A stretch of DNA of 21,352 nucleotides from DASULK01 sp036278255 (GTDB taxonomy: Bacteria > Actinomycetota > Actinomycetes > Mycobacteriales > Micromonosporaceae). How positions within the stretch are numbered: position 1 is the first letter of the stretch; the number at the start of each line of letters is the position of its first letter. Made by a program: the position numbers and the translations under genes. The DNA lies in assembly GCA_036278255.1 (NCBI GenBank), contig DASULK010000108.1:1-21352 (forward strand). Direction: 5' to 3'. The notes beneath the pieces are model-generated. The model had not been told where the DNA came from, did not search any database, and was given only the letters and a program-made list of their open reading frames with translations. Of this stretch, positions 1-6,780 are shown in pieces.

Positions 1-291
1 TGGGAGAACGCCTGGGCCGAGTTCGTGCCCTTCCTCGCCTACGACGTCGAGATCCGCAAGGTCATCTGTTCGACCAACGCGATCGAGAGCGTCAACGCGC
101 GCATCCGCAGGGCCGTACGGGCCCGCGGGCACTTCCCCAACGAGCAAGCGGCGCTCAAGTGCGTGTACATGGCACTGATGAGCCTGGACCCTACCGGCCA
201 GGGTCGCAAGAGATGGACCATGCGCTGGAAAGCACCCCTCAACGCGTTCCAGGTCGCCTTCGAAGGCCGCCTTACCCCCGCCAACTACTGA
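1..291 (+). CDS. IS256-family (Mutator-type) transposase, C-terminal part
   Basis: The reading frame is open from base 1, so the protein begins outside the window; about 96 residues remain, against roughly 400 for the family. The stretch STNAIESVNARIRRA is the C-terminal signature of IS256/Mutator transposases and contains the Glu that completes the DDE catalytic triad (family knowledge). It is followed by the usual basic, Trp-rich tail and a TGA stop. The protein would cut and join DNA at the element's inverted repeats. The two catalytic Asp residues lie upstream and cannot be checked, so it is unknown whether the copy is intact. The gene points toward the MFS gene, and the element's right end lies just beyond the stop. 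Confidence 0.88.
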   Translation, partial: WENAWAEFVPFLAYDVEIRKVICSTNAIESVNARIRRAVRARGHFPNEQAALKCVYMALMSLDPTGQGRKRWTMRWKAPLNAFQVAFEGRLTPANY

Positions 292-333
292 TCACGTCAA
301 CAACCAAGATCGGCCGTTAACTTGACACTCCCC
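1..333 (+). mobile_element. Right end of an IS256-family insertion sequence
   Basis: The transposase ends at 291 and is followed by about 40 bp of lower-G+C, non-coding-looking DNA ending in TTAACTTGACACTCC near 318-332. IS256-type elements end in an imperfect inverted repeat a few tens of bases after the transposase stop, so the right terminal repeat most likely lies between 292 and 333. The left end and any target duplication are outside the window, so the exact boundary is inferred. The first codons of the MFS reading frame fall inside this presumed IS end. Confidence 0.5.
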
Positions 334-1569
334 GACCTGAGGCTGCTGCTCGCGGCTCAAGGCGTCTCCACCGCCGGAACCGGCTTCTCGGTGATCGCGC
401 TCAGCTTCTACCTGAGCCGCCACGGCCCGGTCGTCATCTCCCTCGTGGTGCTCGCCGAGTTCGTGCCGTCGATCCTTCTCGCTGGCACCTTCGGCAAACT
501 CGTGGACCGGTATCCCAACCGGCGGCTGGTGGTGGTCGGGCTGCTTGGCCAGGCGGCCGCAACCGTGCTGCTCATCGCCGCGGTGGAGAACTACCACCTG
601 GTGCTTCCCCTCGCCCTGATCGTCGGCGCCGGCGGCGCCCTGGCGCAGCCGGCCGTCCACGCCCTGCTGCCGAGGATCAGCGGAGAAACGAACGCGACGA
701 AAGCCTATTCACACTCCGCAACGGTGACCGTCGCCGCCGGCCTCACCGGCCAGATCCTCGGCGGAGTCGCGCTGACCGCGATGGGCATCAAGGTCGCGTT
801 GCTGGTCGATGCGCTGAGCTTCTTCGTCGCGGCCGGGCTCATGGCGGCGATCGCGACAGACCGCCGCCCCGGCGAGAGCACCAGCCCGGACGGCGCGCCG
901 GGTCAGCGCCCGCGCAGTGGATGGGCGACGCTGCTCCGCCACCGGCTCCTCGCGGCCAGTGTCCTGCTCAACGCCGTCTCGGTGGGGACCGTCCTGCTGA
1001 TCAACGTCTCGAACGTCTTCTTCGTGACACAGACACTGCGCGGGGACTCGCGGCTGCTCGCGGCGTTAAGCGTCAGCTGGGGCATCGGGCTCGTCGCCGG
1101 CGCACGACTCGCGGGAACGGCGCGGCTCGGGCCGCGCATCCCTGCCGCCATGTGGGGCGCGACCCTCCTGCTCGGCTGCGCGGTGGCAGGCGCCGGCCTG
1201 ATCGCGAAGACCGTGCCGGTGCTGCTGCTGTGGTTCGTCGGTGGCGCCGCCACCGGAACGGTAGGGGTGGCCAGCCGCGCTCTCATCCGGCAGCACGTCG
1301 AAGACAGCAAGCGGGGCCGGGTCTTCGCCGCGGCGTCGGCGGCTGTCTCGACCGTCAGTGTCGCCGCCATCATCACCGGCGGCCAGCTCGTGCAGGCCGT
1401 CGGCCCGCGACTGGCGAACCTCGGGATCGGGACGGGTACCGTCATCGTCGCGGGTCTGCTGGGCCTCGTCATCCTGGTCAGGCGGCAGCGCAGCGGAGGG
1501 CCGGACAATACAGAGCTGCCGGCCAGCCGGTCACCGCACGATGACCGCAAAACGGGTGCCCTCCGGTAG
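322..1569 (+). CDS. MFS family transporter (EntS/MFS_3-like exporter), probably with altered ends
   Basis: A 415-residue hydrophobic protein with the length and alternating membrane-segment pattern of a 12-helix major facilitator. The N-terminal part (LPDLRLLLAAQGVSTAGTGF) matches the first helix of the MFS_3 group, which includes EntS-like siderophore and drug exporters. The loop GKLVDRYPNRRLVVV between helices 2 and 3 is the usual motif A region. The substrate cannot be read from sequence. The start is uncertain: the only start in frame before helix 1 is a TTG at 322 with no clear ribosome-binding site, lying inside the presumed IS256 right end, so the native 5' end may have been lost. The last 13 or so codons run antisense through the 3' end of the SAF-domain gene, which suggests that the native 3' end is also missing. 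G+C looks slightly lower than in neighbouring genes. Confidence 0.75.
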   Translation: MTLPDLRLLLAAQGVSTAGTGFSVIALSFYLSRHGPVVISLVVLAEFVPSILLAGTFGKLVDRYPNRRLVVVGLLGQAAATVLLIAAVENYHLVLPLALIVGAGGALAQPAVHALLPRISGETNATKAYSHSATVTVAAGLTGQILGGVALTAMGIKVALLVDALSFFVAAGLMAAIATDRRPGESTSPDGAPGQRPRSGWATLLRHRLLAASVLLNAVSVGTVLLINVSNVFFVTQTLRGDSRLLAALSVSWGIGLVAGARLAGTARLGPRIPAAMWGATLLLGCAVAGAGLIAKTVPVLLLWFVGGAATGTVGVASRALIRQHVEDSKRGRVFAAASAAVSTVSVAAIITGGQLVQAVGPRLANLGIGTGTVIVAGLLGLVILVRRQRSGGPDNTELPASRSPHDDRKTGALR

Positions 1570-2133
1570 CCCCACCGTCCGCTGCGCCTGATCAGGATCA
1601 AGCGCCAGATAGAGAGCCGGGTAGCCGCCGGTAGCTTCATGATCCACCACGTCGAGCACCAACGCTTTCGGTGCCAGCAACGCAGGCCCGGCCTCGGCCC
1701 CGGCCCCGGCCCCGGCGGCCGGCGCGGCCAGCAGATCGACCCGGAACCCCGGACGGACGAACGCGAGCGCGGACGGCTCGGCGAGCCGGATCGGCACCCC
1801 CACCAGGCCGGCCGGCAGCGTCGGCCGGGCCGCCGACGTCCGCTCGGCATCGGCAGCCGTGGCCGGGACCTGCGCTGTGGGCGGCGAGGCTGCGGCAGGT
1901 GACCCGGCCGGCGGGGGACAGGAGACCGCCGGCTCACCGGAATAGAGCACGCCGGCCGCGAGGACGAGCAGGGCTGCCACCAGCACCGACCGCAGCAGCC
2001 CGCCACGCGACCAGCGCACCGGGCGCAACGTCGACCCGCTACGCCACCGGCCGAAACCCCGCCGGCCAGCCCCCGACCTACCCCCGAAACCCGGCCGTAC
2101 CCCGCCCGACGGGGCGCTGCTTCCGGTCGCCAT
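1531..2133 (-). CDS. Membrane-anchored SAF-domain protein (CpaB/RcpC-like)
   Basis: A 200-residue protein with a basic, Gly/Arg-rich cytoplasmic N-terminus (about 1-45), one membrane segment (about 47-65, LLRSVLVAALLVLAAGVLYS) and an exported domain. The start of that domain, PAGLVGVPIRLAEPSALAFV, followed by a predicted beta barrel, resembles the SAF domain of CpaB/RcpC Flp-pilus assembly proteins. It is separated by an Ala/Gly-rich low-complexity insertion (GGCCCC repeats, about 1695-1725). No other pilus gene is present, so a pilus role is not supported. In other actinobacteria a SAF gene commonly sits next to an fmdB/ruc gene, as here. ATG start at 2133, with GGGAGG about 10 nt upstream. 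The 3' end overlaps the converging MFS frame by 39 bp. Confidence 0.75.
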   Translation of the reverse strand: MATGSSAPSGGVRPGFGGRSGAGRRGFGRWRSGSTLRPVRWSRGGLLRSVLVAALLVLAAGVLYSGEPAVSCPPPAGSPAAASPPTAQVPATAADAERTSAARPTLPAGLVGVPIRLAEPSALAFVRPGFRVDLLAAPAAGAGAGAEAGPALLAPKALVLDVVDHEATGGYPALYLALDPDQAQRTVGLPEGTRFAVIVR

Positions 2134-2230
2134 GCTGCGCCTCCCTCACCGACCCGGTACGTGACGTCGTCCGACCGGATCACGAGGCTAGGCAACGGCG
2201 GACCGCCTCCGTACGTGCCAGCGACCCGCC

Positions 2231-2239
2231 TGTGGATAA
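2231..2239. promoter_or_regulatory. DnaA box 1 (perfect 9-mer)
   Basis: TGTGGATAA is the reverse complement of TTATCCACA, the high-affinity DnaA box. It lies in the 148-bp gap between the ruc and SAF genes, with a second, weaker box 19 bp away. The match is direct; DnaA binding is inferred. Confidence 0.45.
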
Positions 2240-2249
2240 CTCAAGAGGC

Positions 2250-2258
2250 TGTGGAAAA
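2250..2258. promoter_or_regulatory. DnaA box 2 (near-consensus)
   Basis: TGTGGAAAA is the complement of TTTTCCACA, one base from the DnaA consensus, and has the same orientation as the box at 2231. Its A-run is also the T-tract of the presumed ruc terminator read on the minus strand, so the match may be partly coincidental. Confidence 0.3.
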
Positions 2259-2276
2259 CGCCCGCCGACCGGCGGG
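2255..2276 (-). terminator. Rho-independent terminator of the ruc gene
   Basis: Read on the minus strand, five bases after the ruc stop, a GC hairpin (CCCGCC at 2276-2271 pairing with GGCGGG at 2266-2261, short loop) is followed by CGTTTT. A compact GC stem plus T-run directly after a stop codon fits an intrinsic terminator and would separate ruc from the downstream SAF gene. Confidence 0.55.
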
Positions 2277-2281
2277 ATCTG

Positions 2282-2626
2282 CTATGCGCTGCTGCTCGAA
2301 CCGGTCGACGACGAGGCCGGCTTCTTCGAACCGGAGCCCGAAGTGCCGGACCCGGACGACCCGCTCGAACCGGTGTCGCTCGACGACGAAGCCGAGCCCG
2401 CCGACTCCGACGTGCCCTTACCGGAGCTGCCGGACGATTCGGGATTGCTGGCCCGCGAATCGGTGCGGTAGAAGCCGGGCCCCTTGAAGACGATGCCGAC
2501 CGAGTTGAACAGCTTGCGCAGGCGCCCCTGGCACTCCGGGCACTCGGTCAGCGGCTCATCGGTGAAAGACTGCACCACTTCGAGCTGGTGGCTGCAGGCG
2601 GTGCAGGCGTACTGGTAGGTGGGCAA
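2282..2626 (-). CDS. ruc: FmdB-type zinc-ribbon protein, Ruc-like redox-regulated chaperone
   Basis: A 114-residue protein. Residues 1-60 form an FmdB zinc ribbon with two CxxC pairs (Cys8/Cys11 and Cys29/Cys32), followed by RLRKLFNSVGIVFKGPGFYR. The rest is a Ser/Gly-rich disordered tail. Length, layout and neighbours (a folate cyclo-ligase just upstream, galU nearby) match M. tuberculosis Rv0991c, named Ruc. Ruc is a zinc-bound protein that on oxidation forms disulfides, dimerises and prevents aggregation of unfolded proteins, and it is controlled by HrcA. A perfect CIRCE operator 28 bp before the start supports the same control here. The TTG start at 2626 is chosen because GGAGGAG lies 5 nt upstream and PTYQYAC is the family N-terminus. 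The chaperone role is inferred from orthology. Confidence 0.85.
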   Translation of the reverse strand: MPTYQYACTACSHQLEVVQSFTDEPLTECPECQGRLRKLFNSVGIVFKGPGFYRTDSRASNPESSGSSGKGTSESAGSASSSSDTGSSGSSGSGTSGSGSKKPASSSTGSSSSA

Positions 2627-2653
2627 CGTCTCCTCCGATTCTGGCAGGCCGGA

Positions 2654-2680
2654 TTGGCACTCGCCGGATTCGAGTGCCAA
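2654..2680. promoter_or_regulatory. CIRCE element, HrcA repressor binding site
   Basis: The sequence is TTGGCACTC, a 9-bp spacer, then GAGTGCCAA: a perfect 9-bp inverted repeat with exactly the CIRCE spacing (consensus TTAGCACTC-N9-GAGTGCTAA; G+C-rich actinobacteria use the GGCACTC form). The spacer's outer bases extend the symmetry to 10 bp. It ends 28 bp upstream of the ruc TTG start, where bound HrcA would block transcription until heat or proteotoxic stress. No hrcA gene is in the window. Confidence 0.9.
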
Positions 2681-2783
2681 TGGTGCGGCATGCGAGCCGC
2701 CCGCGTCCACCTCAGCCCGCAGAACAGGATCCGCCCGGCGGCGCCGCCGGCCGCCGAAGCTGCTCCGTCGACGGCGACCGCGC

Positions 2784-3371
2784 TCAGGAAAGCGGCAGCC
2801 GGCAGAAACCGCCACCCGCGGTGATCACCGCGTCGACCGGGCGGTCGTGGGCCTCGGCCGGCAAGCTCTCCACCAGCTCACCGTCATGCAGCAACGCCAC
2901 CGTCAACGTGCCGGCCCCCACCCGGGCCAACGCCCGGTCGTACGAGCCGCCACCCCGCCCCAACCGGATCCCGCGCTGGTCAACGGCGAGAGCCGGCACC
3001 ACCACCAACTCCGCCGCCGCGACAGCCTCCACCCCCCACCGCTTGCCGGCCGGCTCCCGCATCCCCCGCCCCGTCGCGACCAACGCCCCCGGCCCGGGAT
3101 ACGCCGCCCAATCCAGGTCCAGATCCGCGCGCAGCACCGGCAGCAGCAACTCGCCCGCCCCGGCAAGCGCCGCCACCATCACCTCCGGAAGATCGGATCC
3201 GCCCGGTTCCGAGCCGACCGGCACGTACCCGGTCATCCGGCCCGGGCGACGGCGCTGGACCAGATCAGCGAGATGAGCCTGCACCTGCCCGGCAGCGGCC
3301 GCGCAAGCCTCGGCCGTCAACGACCGGCGGCGAGCCAGCACCCTGACCCGAATGTCTGTCTTGGCCGTCAT
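2784..3371 (-). CDS. 5-formyltetrahydrofolate cyclo-ligase
   Basis: A 195-residue cytoplasmic enzyme that converts 5-formyl-THF to 5,10-methenyl-THF with ATP, returning stored folate to one-carbon metabolism. The family signature is present: LVVVPALAVDQRGIRLGRGG (residues 122-141) runs into GGSYDR, the phosphate-binding loop. REP at 105-107 corresponds to the conserved substrate-side Glu-Pro. Length is normal for the family. ATG 3371 is chosen because AAGGGG lies 4 nt upstream and MTAKTDIRVRVLARRR is a typical N-terminus; the frame is open further upstream but looks non-coding. It is divergent from the GGDEF gene across 115 bp, and the 157-bp gap to ruc carries the CIRCE operator, so ruc is probably transcribed separately. 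Confidence 0.92.
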   Translation of the reverse strand: MTAKTDIRVRVLARRRSLTAEACAAAAGQVQAHLADLVQRRRPGRMTGYVPVGSEPGGSDLPEVMVAALAGAGELLLPVLRADLDLDWAAYPGPGALVATGRGMREPAGKRWGVEAVAAAELVVVPALAVDQRGIRLGRGGGSYDRALARVGAGTLTVALLHDGELVESLPAEAHDRPVDAVITAGGGFCRLPLS

Positions 3372-3486
3372 AACCCCTTGCGCTCCATACGAAAACAGCG
3401 GCACGCCATCACCCTGCGGCAAGCGGCACGAAACGGTGCAACTGTGCAAGCATCGCAGCAACAGCCAAGCCTCCGGGGGGAGACGC

Positions 3487-5691
3487 GTGACGCTGCGCGG
3501 ACGCTTGACCAACGCCTTCCTCGCCGTCGTACTCGGCCCCGTCCTGCTCGGAGCGATCTTCGTCGCCGGCACCCTGGCCGCAGTCAGTCACGAACGCACA
3601 GTCGACCGCCTCAACCTCGCAGCCACCACCGTCCGTACCTCGATCAGCGCACTCTGCCGCCAACTGCATGCCGCCGCCGACGCGGTCGCCATCGACCCGG
3701 ATCCCATAGCCCGCACCAACATCGCCCACCACATCGTCGCCCATGGGCTCGCCGCCGCGGTCGTCATCACCGACACCACCGGCGCCGCCGCCACAACCCC
3801 CGACGCGCCCCCCGGGCCGTGGCTGGACTGCGCAGAATCCGCCAGCACCCACCTACCGCCACGCGCCCTCGCCGTACGGGTCGAGATGCGGGACGCCAAC
3901 AACACGCTCCTCGGCGAAGTGAGCGCCGCCCAGACCCTCGACACCGCTTTCGTGGCACGACTCTCGGCGGCAACCGGAGCGGAGATCACCGTGCTCTCCG
4001 GTAGCGGCGCAGCCCCGGTAGCCGCATACAGCACCGAATCGGGTGACATCCGAGCTGCCGTCCTCGCCGCCGCCGCCGACATCCGCGGAGACAGCGTGGC
4101 CCAGACCGACACCGGGCGGTACGTCCAACGGGTCGGACCCTCCCCCGGACAGCCGTTGCCGCTCGTACTGTCGGTGCCCCGGGAACGGCCACCCGAGCTG
4201 TACGCCCTCCTGGTCGGGGCGGTGGTGATCGCCGGGCTGCTCGCCATCCTCGCCGCCTGGTGGCTGGCCCGATCGACCACCCGGCCCCTCGCCGAACTCG
4301 CCCACGCCGTCAACCGTGTCGCCGACGGCGACCTGACAGCCCGGGTGCCCGTACGAGGCCAGGACGAAGTCGGCCAGCTGGCCGCCACCTTCAACCGCAT
4401 GGCCCGCGAAACCCAGGCGTATGTCCAAGCGCTCACCGCCAGCCGCGACCAGCTCCGCGGCCACGTCGCCATCCTCGGCGACACCCTCTCCAACACCCAC
4501 AACCTGCAACGGATCCTCAAACTGATCCTGCAGACCGCGCTCGCCGCCACCAGCGCCCGGGCCGGAGTGGTGCTGCTGCTCGACCCGGCCACCGACACCC
4601 TGGTCGGACAGGTTGTCGAAGGAATCGACGAGGAGGGGCCAGCCGCCCTCCGGGTGCCGCTGGGCAGCGGACTGCTCGGCACGATCGCCGCAACCGGTGA
4701 GCCGCGGTGGGGGCGGGCCGACGGGGACCAGCCCGAACTGTTCCCGGGCGGGCCGCGCTACCGTACCTACCTCGCCGTTCCGGTCGCGGTCCCGGACCCG
4801 AACGGCGACGACCCCGCCGCAGCCGACAGCGTGCCGACCACCCGCCCGGCCGACGGCGGCTGGCCCAGCAAACTGCCGCCCGTGCTGGGGGTGCTCGCCG
4901 TCTACGACCGGTTCGGCTCCGACAAATTCGACGAAGGGGACCTCTACACCCTCCGCACCTTCGCCGGCCAGGCGGCGGTCGCCGTCGACAACGTCCGCAC
5001 GCACGACGAAGCACAGCGACTGGCCCTCACCGACCCGCTCACCGGGCTCTGGAACTACCGCTACCTGAAAACCGCGATCCGCCGGGAAATCGAGCGCGCC
5101 AACCGGCTTGAGCGACGGCTCGCCGTCCTCGCCCTCGACCTGGACCGGTTCAAAGACGTCAACGACACCCACGGACACGCCGCCGGGGACCAGGTGCTGG
5201 CCGAATTCGCCCGCCGCATCCGGGCAGTCGTGCGGGAGGTCGACGTCGCGTTCCGGCAGGGCGGGGAAGAGTTCGTGGTGCTGCTCCCGGAGACCGATAC
5301 GCGGGGCGGGGCGATCGTCGCCGAACGCCTCGGCTCAGCCATCCGGAACACCCCCGTCATGGTCCGGTCCCACTCCGCAGCCCAGGACACCGCCACGTCA
5401 CCGGTCCTGGTCACCGTCTCCGTCGGCCTCGCCGTCTACCCGGACCATGCGACGACCCCGCAGCAGCTCCTCGACGCCGCCGACGAGGCGCTCTACGCGG
5501 CGAAAGCCGCCGGACGCGACACCTGCCGTGCGGCCGAGCCCGTCGCACCCCCGGTCACAAAGGAGACCCCAGTCGCTGCCCGCACCGCCACCCCCGATAA
5601 GGCACCCCCCACGCCCGGCAAGGGGACCGCGGACGCCCCCGGTGGCGTGACATCCGCTGCACAGCCGCCGCGACAGAGCCGCGGCCGATAG
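3487..5691 (+). CDS. Membrane diguanylate cyclase (extracytoplasmic sensor-HAMP-GAF-GGDEF)
   Basis: A 734-residue protein predicted to make cyclic di-GMP from two GTP. Membrane segment 1 is at about 10-32, an exported sensor region at 33-237, membrane segment 2 at about 238-262, HAMP at 262-315, a GAF-like domain at about 332-505 and GGDEF at about 515-685. The active site is GGEEF (592-596), a catalytically competent variant, with metal-site LDLDRFKDVND upstream. RxxD (Arg583-Asp586) sits five residues before GGEEF, so the inhibitory c-di-GMP site is kept. There is no EAL domain. The last 50 residues are Pro/Thr/Ala-rich and probably disordered. GTG 3487 follows GGGGGGAG and gives a normal signal-anchor; the frame is open upstream to 3352 without coding character. 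galU follows after 9 bp. Confidence 0.9.
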   Translation: MTLRGRLTNAFLAVVLGPVLLGAIFVAGTLAAVSHERTVDRLNLAATTVRTSISALCRQLHAAADAVAIDPDPIARTNIAHHIVAHGLAAAVVITDTTGAAATTPDAPPGPWLDCAESASTHLPPRALAVRVEMRDANNTLLGEVSAAQTLDTAFVARLSAATGAEITVLSGSGAAPVAAYSTESGDIRAAVLAAAADIRGDSVAQTDTGRYVQRVGPSPGQPLPLVLSVPRERPPELYALLVGAVVIAGLLAILAAWWLARSTTRPLAELAHAVNRVADGDLTARVPVRGQDEVGQLAATFNRMARETQAYVQALTASRDQLRGHVAILGDTLSNTHNLQRILKLILQTALAATSARAGVVLLLDPATDTLVGQVVEGIDEEGPAALRVPLGSGLLGTIAATGEPRWGRADGDQPELFPGGPRYRTYLAVPVAVPDPNGDDPAAADSVPTTRPADGGWPSKLPPVLGVLAVYDRFGSDKFDEGDLYTLRTFAGQAAVAVDNVRTHDEAQRLALTDPLTGLWNYRYLKTAIRREIERANRLERRLAVLALDLDRFKDVNDTHGHAAGDQVLAEFARRIRAVVREVDVAFRQGGEEFVVLLPETDTRGGAIVAERLGSAIRNTPVMVRSHSAAQDTATSPVLVTVSVGLAVYPDHATTPQQLLDAADEALYAAKAAGRDTCRAAEPVAPPVTKETPVAARTATPDKAPPTPGKGTADAPGGVTSAAQPPRQSRGR

Positions 5692-5694
5692 TCT
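5689..5694 (+). promoter_or_regulatory. Candidate -10 box (TAGTCT) of galU, leaderless start
   Basis: TAGTCT fits the actinobacterial -10 pattern TAnnnT and ends 6 nt before the galU ATG, so transcription would start at or next to the A of ATG. No Shine-Dalgarno is seen before galU. The first three bases are the stop codon of the upstream GGDEF gene. No clear -35 was found. Confidence 0.4.
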
Positions 5695-5700
5695 CGCGAC

Positions 5701-6663
5701 ATGTCGGAGCAAACAGTCAACACCGCGCCCGCGACCGTCAACCAGCAGACCGGGCGGCGGGCGGTGAAGGCCGTCATCCCCGCCGCCGGTCTGGCTACCC
5801 GGTTCCTGCCCGCCACCAAGGCGGTGCCCAAGGAACTGCTCCCCGTAGTCGACCGGCCGGTGCTGCAGTACATCGTTGAGGAGGCCGCAGCGGCAGGGAT
5901 CAAGGACGTCCTGCTGATCACGGGACGGGGGAAGACCTCCATGGTCGACCACTTCGACCGGCAACCCTTCCTCGAGGCGCGGTTGGAGGAGAAAGGCGAC
6001 AAGGATCGCCTCGCCGCGGTGATCCACCCCAGCGAACTGGCCGAGATCTACACCTGCCGCCAGGGCGAACCGCTCGGGCTGGGGCACGCCATCTCCTACG
6101 CCGAATCCCACGTCGGAGACGCCCCGTTCGCGGTGCTCCTCGGCGACGAGTTCGTCAACCTCGCCGAGCCGCTGCTCCCCGCCATGCTGGACCTGCAGGC
6201 TCGCACCGGTGGGATCGTGCTCTCCTTCGTCGAGGTTCCGGCGGAGGAGACCAAACGGTACGGCATCGCCTCCGTGTCACCCGCCGAAGAGGGGCTCGGC
6301 GACTTCGGTGAGGTGGTCCGGGTCACCGGACTGGTGGAGAAACCCGCCCCCGAAGAGGCCCCAAGCCGGCTGGCCATCCTCGGCCGTTACGTGCTGCCCG
6401 GCCGGATCTTCGAGGCGATCGCACGTACCGGACCCGGCAGCGGTGGGGAGATCCAACTGACCGACGCGATGGGGCTGCTGCTCGCCGAAGGGGTGCCGGT
6501 GCACGGCCTCGTCTACCGCGGCACCCGCTACGACACCGGCACACCCCTCGGCTACCTGCAGACGGTGGTGCAGATCGCCTGCCAGCGTGAAGATCTCGGA
6601 CGGGAGTTCAGCGAGTGGCTGAAAGAGTTCGCCGCCGCCGGCTGTCCCGGACCCCGTGCATGA
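5701..6663 (+). CDS. galU: UTP-glucose-1-phosphate uridylyltransferase
   Basis: A 320-residue enzyme making UDP-glucose from UTP and glucose-1-phosphate, the precursor for cell-wall glycans, trehalose, exopolysaccharide and UDP-galactose. The nucleotide-binding loop IPAAGLATRFLPATKAVPKE (25-44) is diagnostic. GEPLGLGHAI, the metal-binding LLGDEF and GLVEKP follow in the expected order, as does GGEIQLTDA in the C-terminal half. Length is normal. The first 20 residues are a poorly conserved polar extension. ATG 5701 has no ribosome-binding site but has a TAnnnT box 6 nt upstream, suggesting a leaderless message. The position matches Rv0993. Confidence 0.96.
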   Translation: MSEQTVNTAPATVNQQTGRRAVKAVIPAAGLATRFLPATKAVPKELLPVVDRPVLQYIVEEAAAAGIKDVLLITGRGKTSMVDHFDRQPFLEARLEEKGDKDRLAAVIHPSELAEIYTCRQGEPLGLGHAISYAESHVGDAPFAVLLGDEFVNLAEPLLPAMLDLQARTGGIVLSFVEVPAEETKRYGIASVSPAEEGLGDFGEVVRVTGLVEKPAPEEAPSRLAILGRYVLPGRIFEAIARTGPGSGGEIQLTDAMGLLLAEGVPVHGLVYRGTRYDTGTPLGYLQTVVQIACQREDLGREFSEWLKEFAAAGCPGPRA

Positions 6664-6780
6664 TCAAGCCCGGCGGGGTCACCGGCCCCGTGACGGGCGT
6701 CATCCGACACCGAGGGAGCCGGCCCGGGGGGCGGCCCCGACCGGACCGGAGCCTCCACGAAGCGGGGGCGAGGTGACCCG

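Noticed and set aside
322..350. Outward promoter from the IS end driving the MFS gene
   Set aside because: TTGACA is present at 322-327, but no TAnnnT lies at 16-19 bp; the hexamer also overlaps the presumed start codon.
2619..4004. 461-codon plus-strand open frame
   Set aside because: Arg/Pro/His-rich shadow covering the folate cyclo-ligase and the start of the GGDEF gene, both of which have clear family motifs in other frames.
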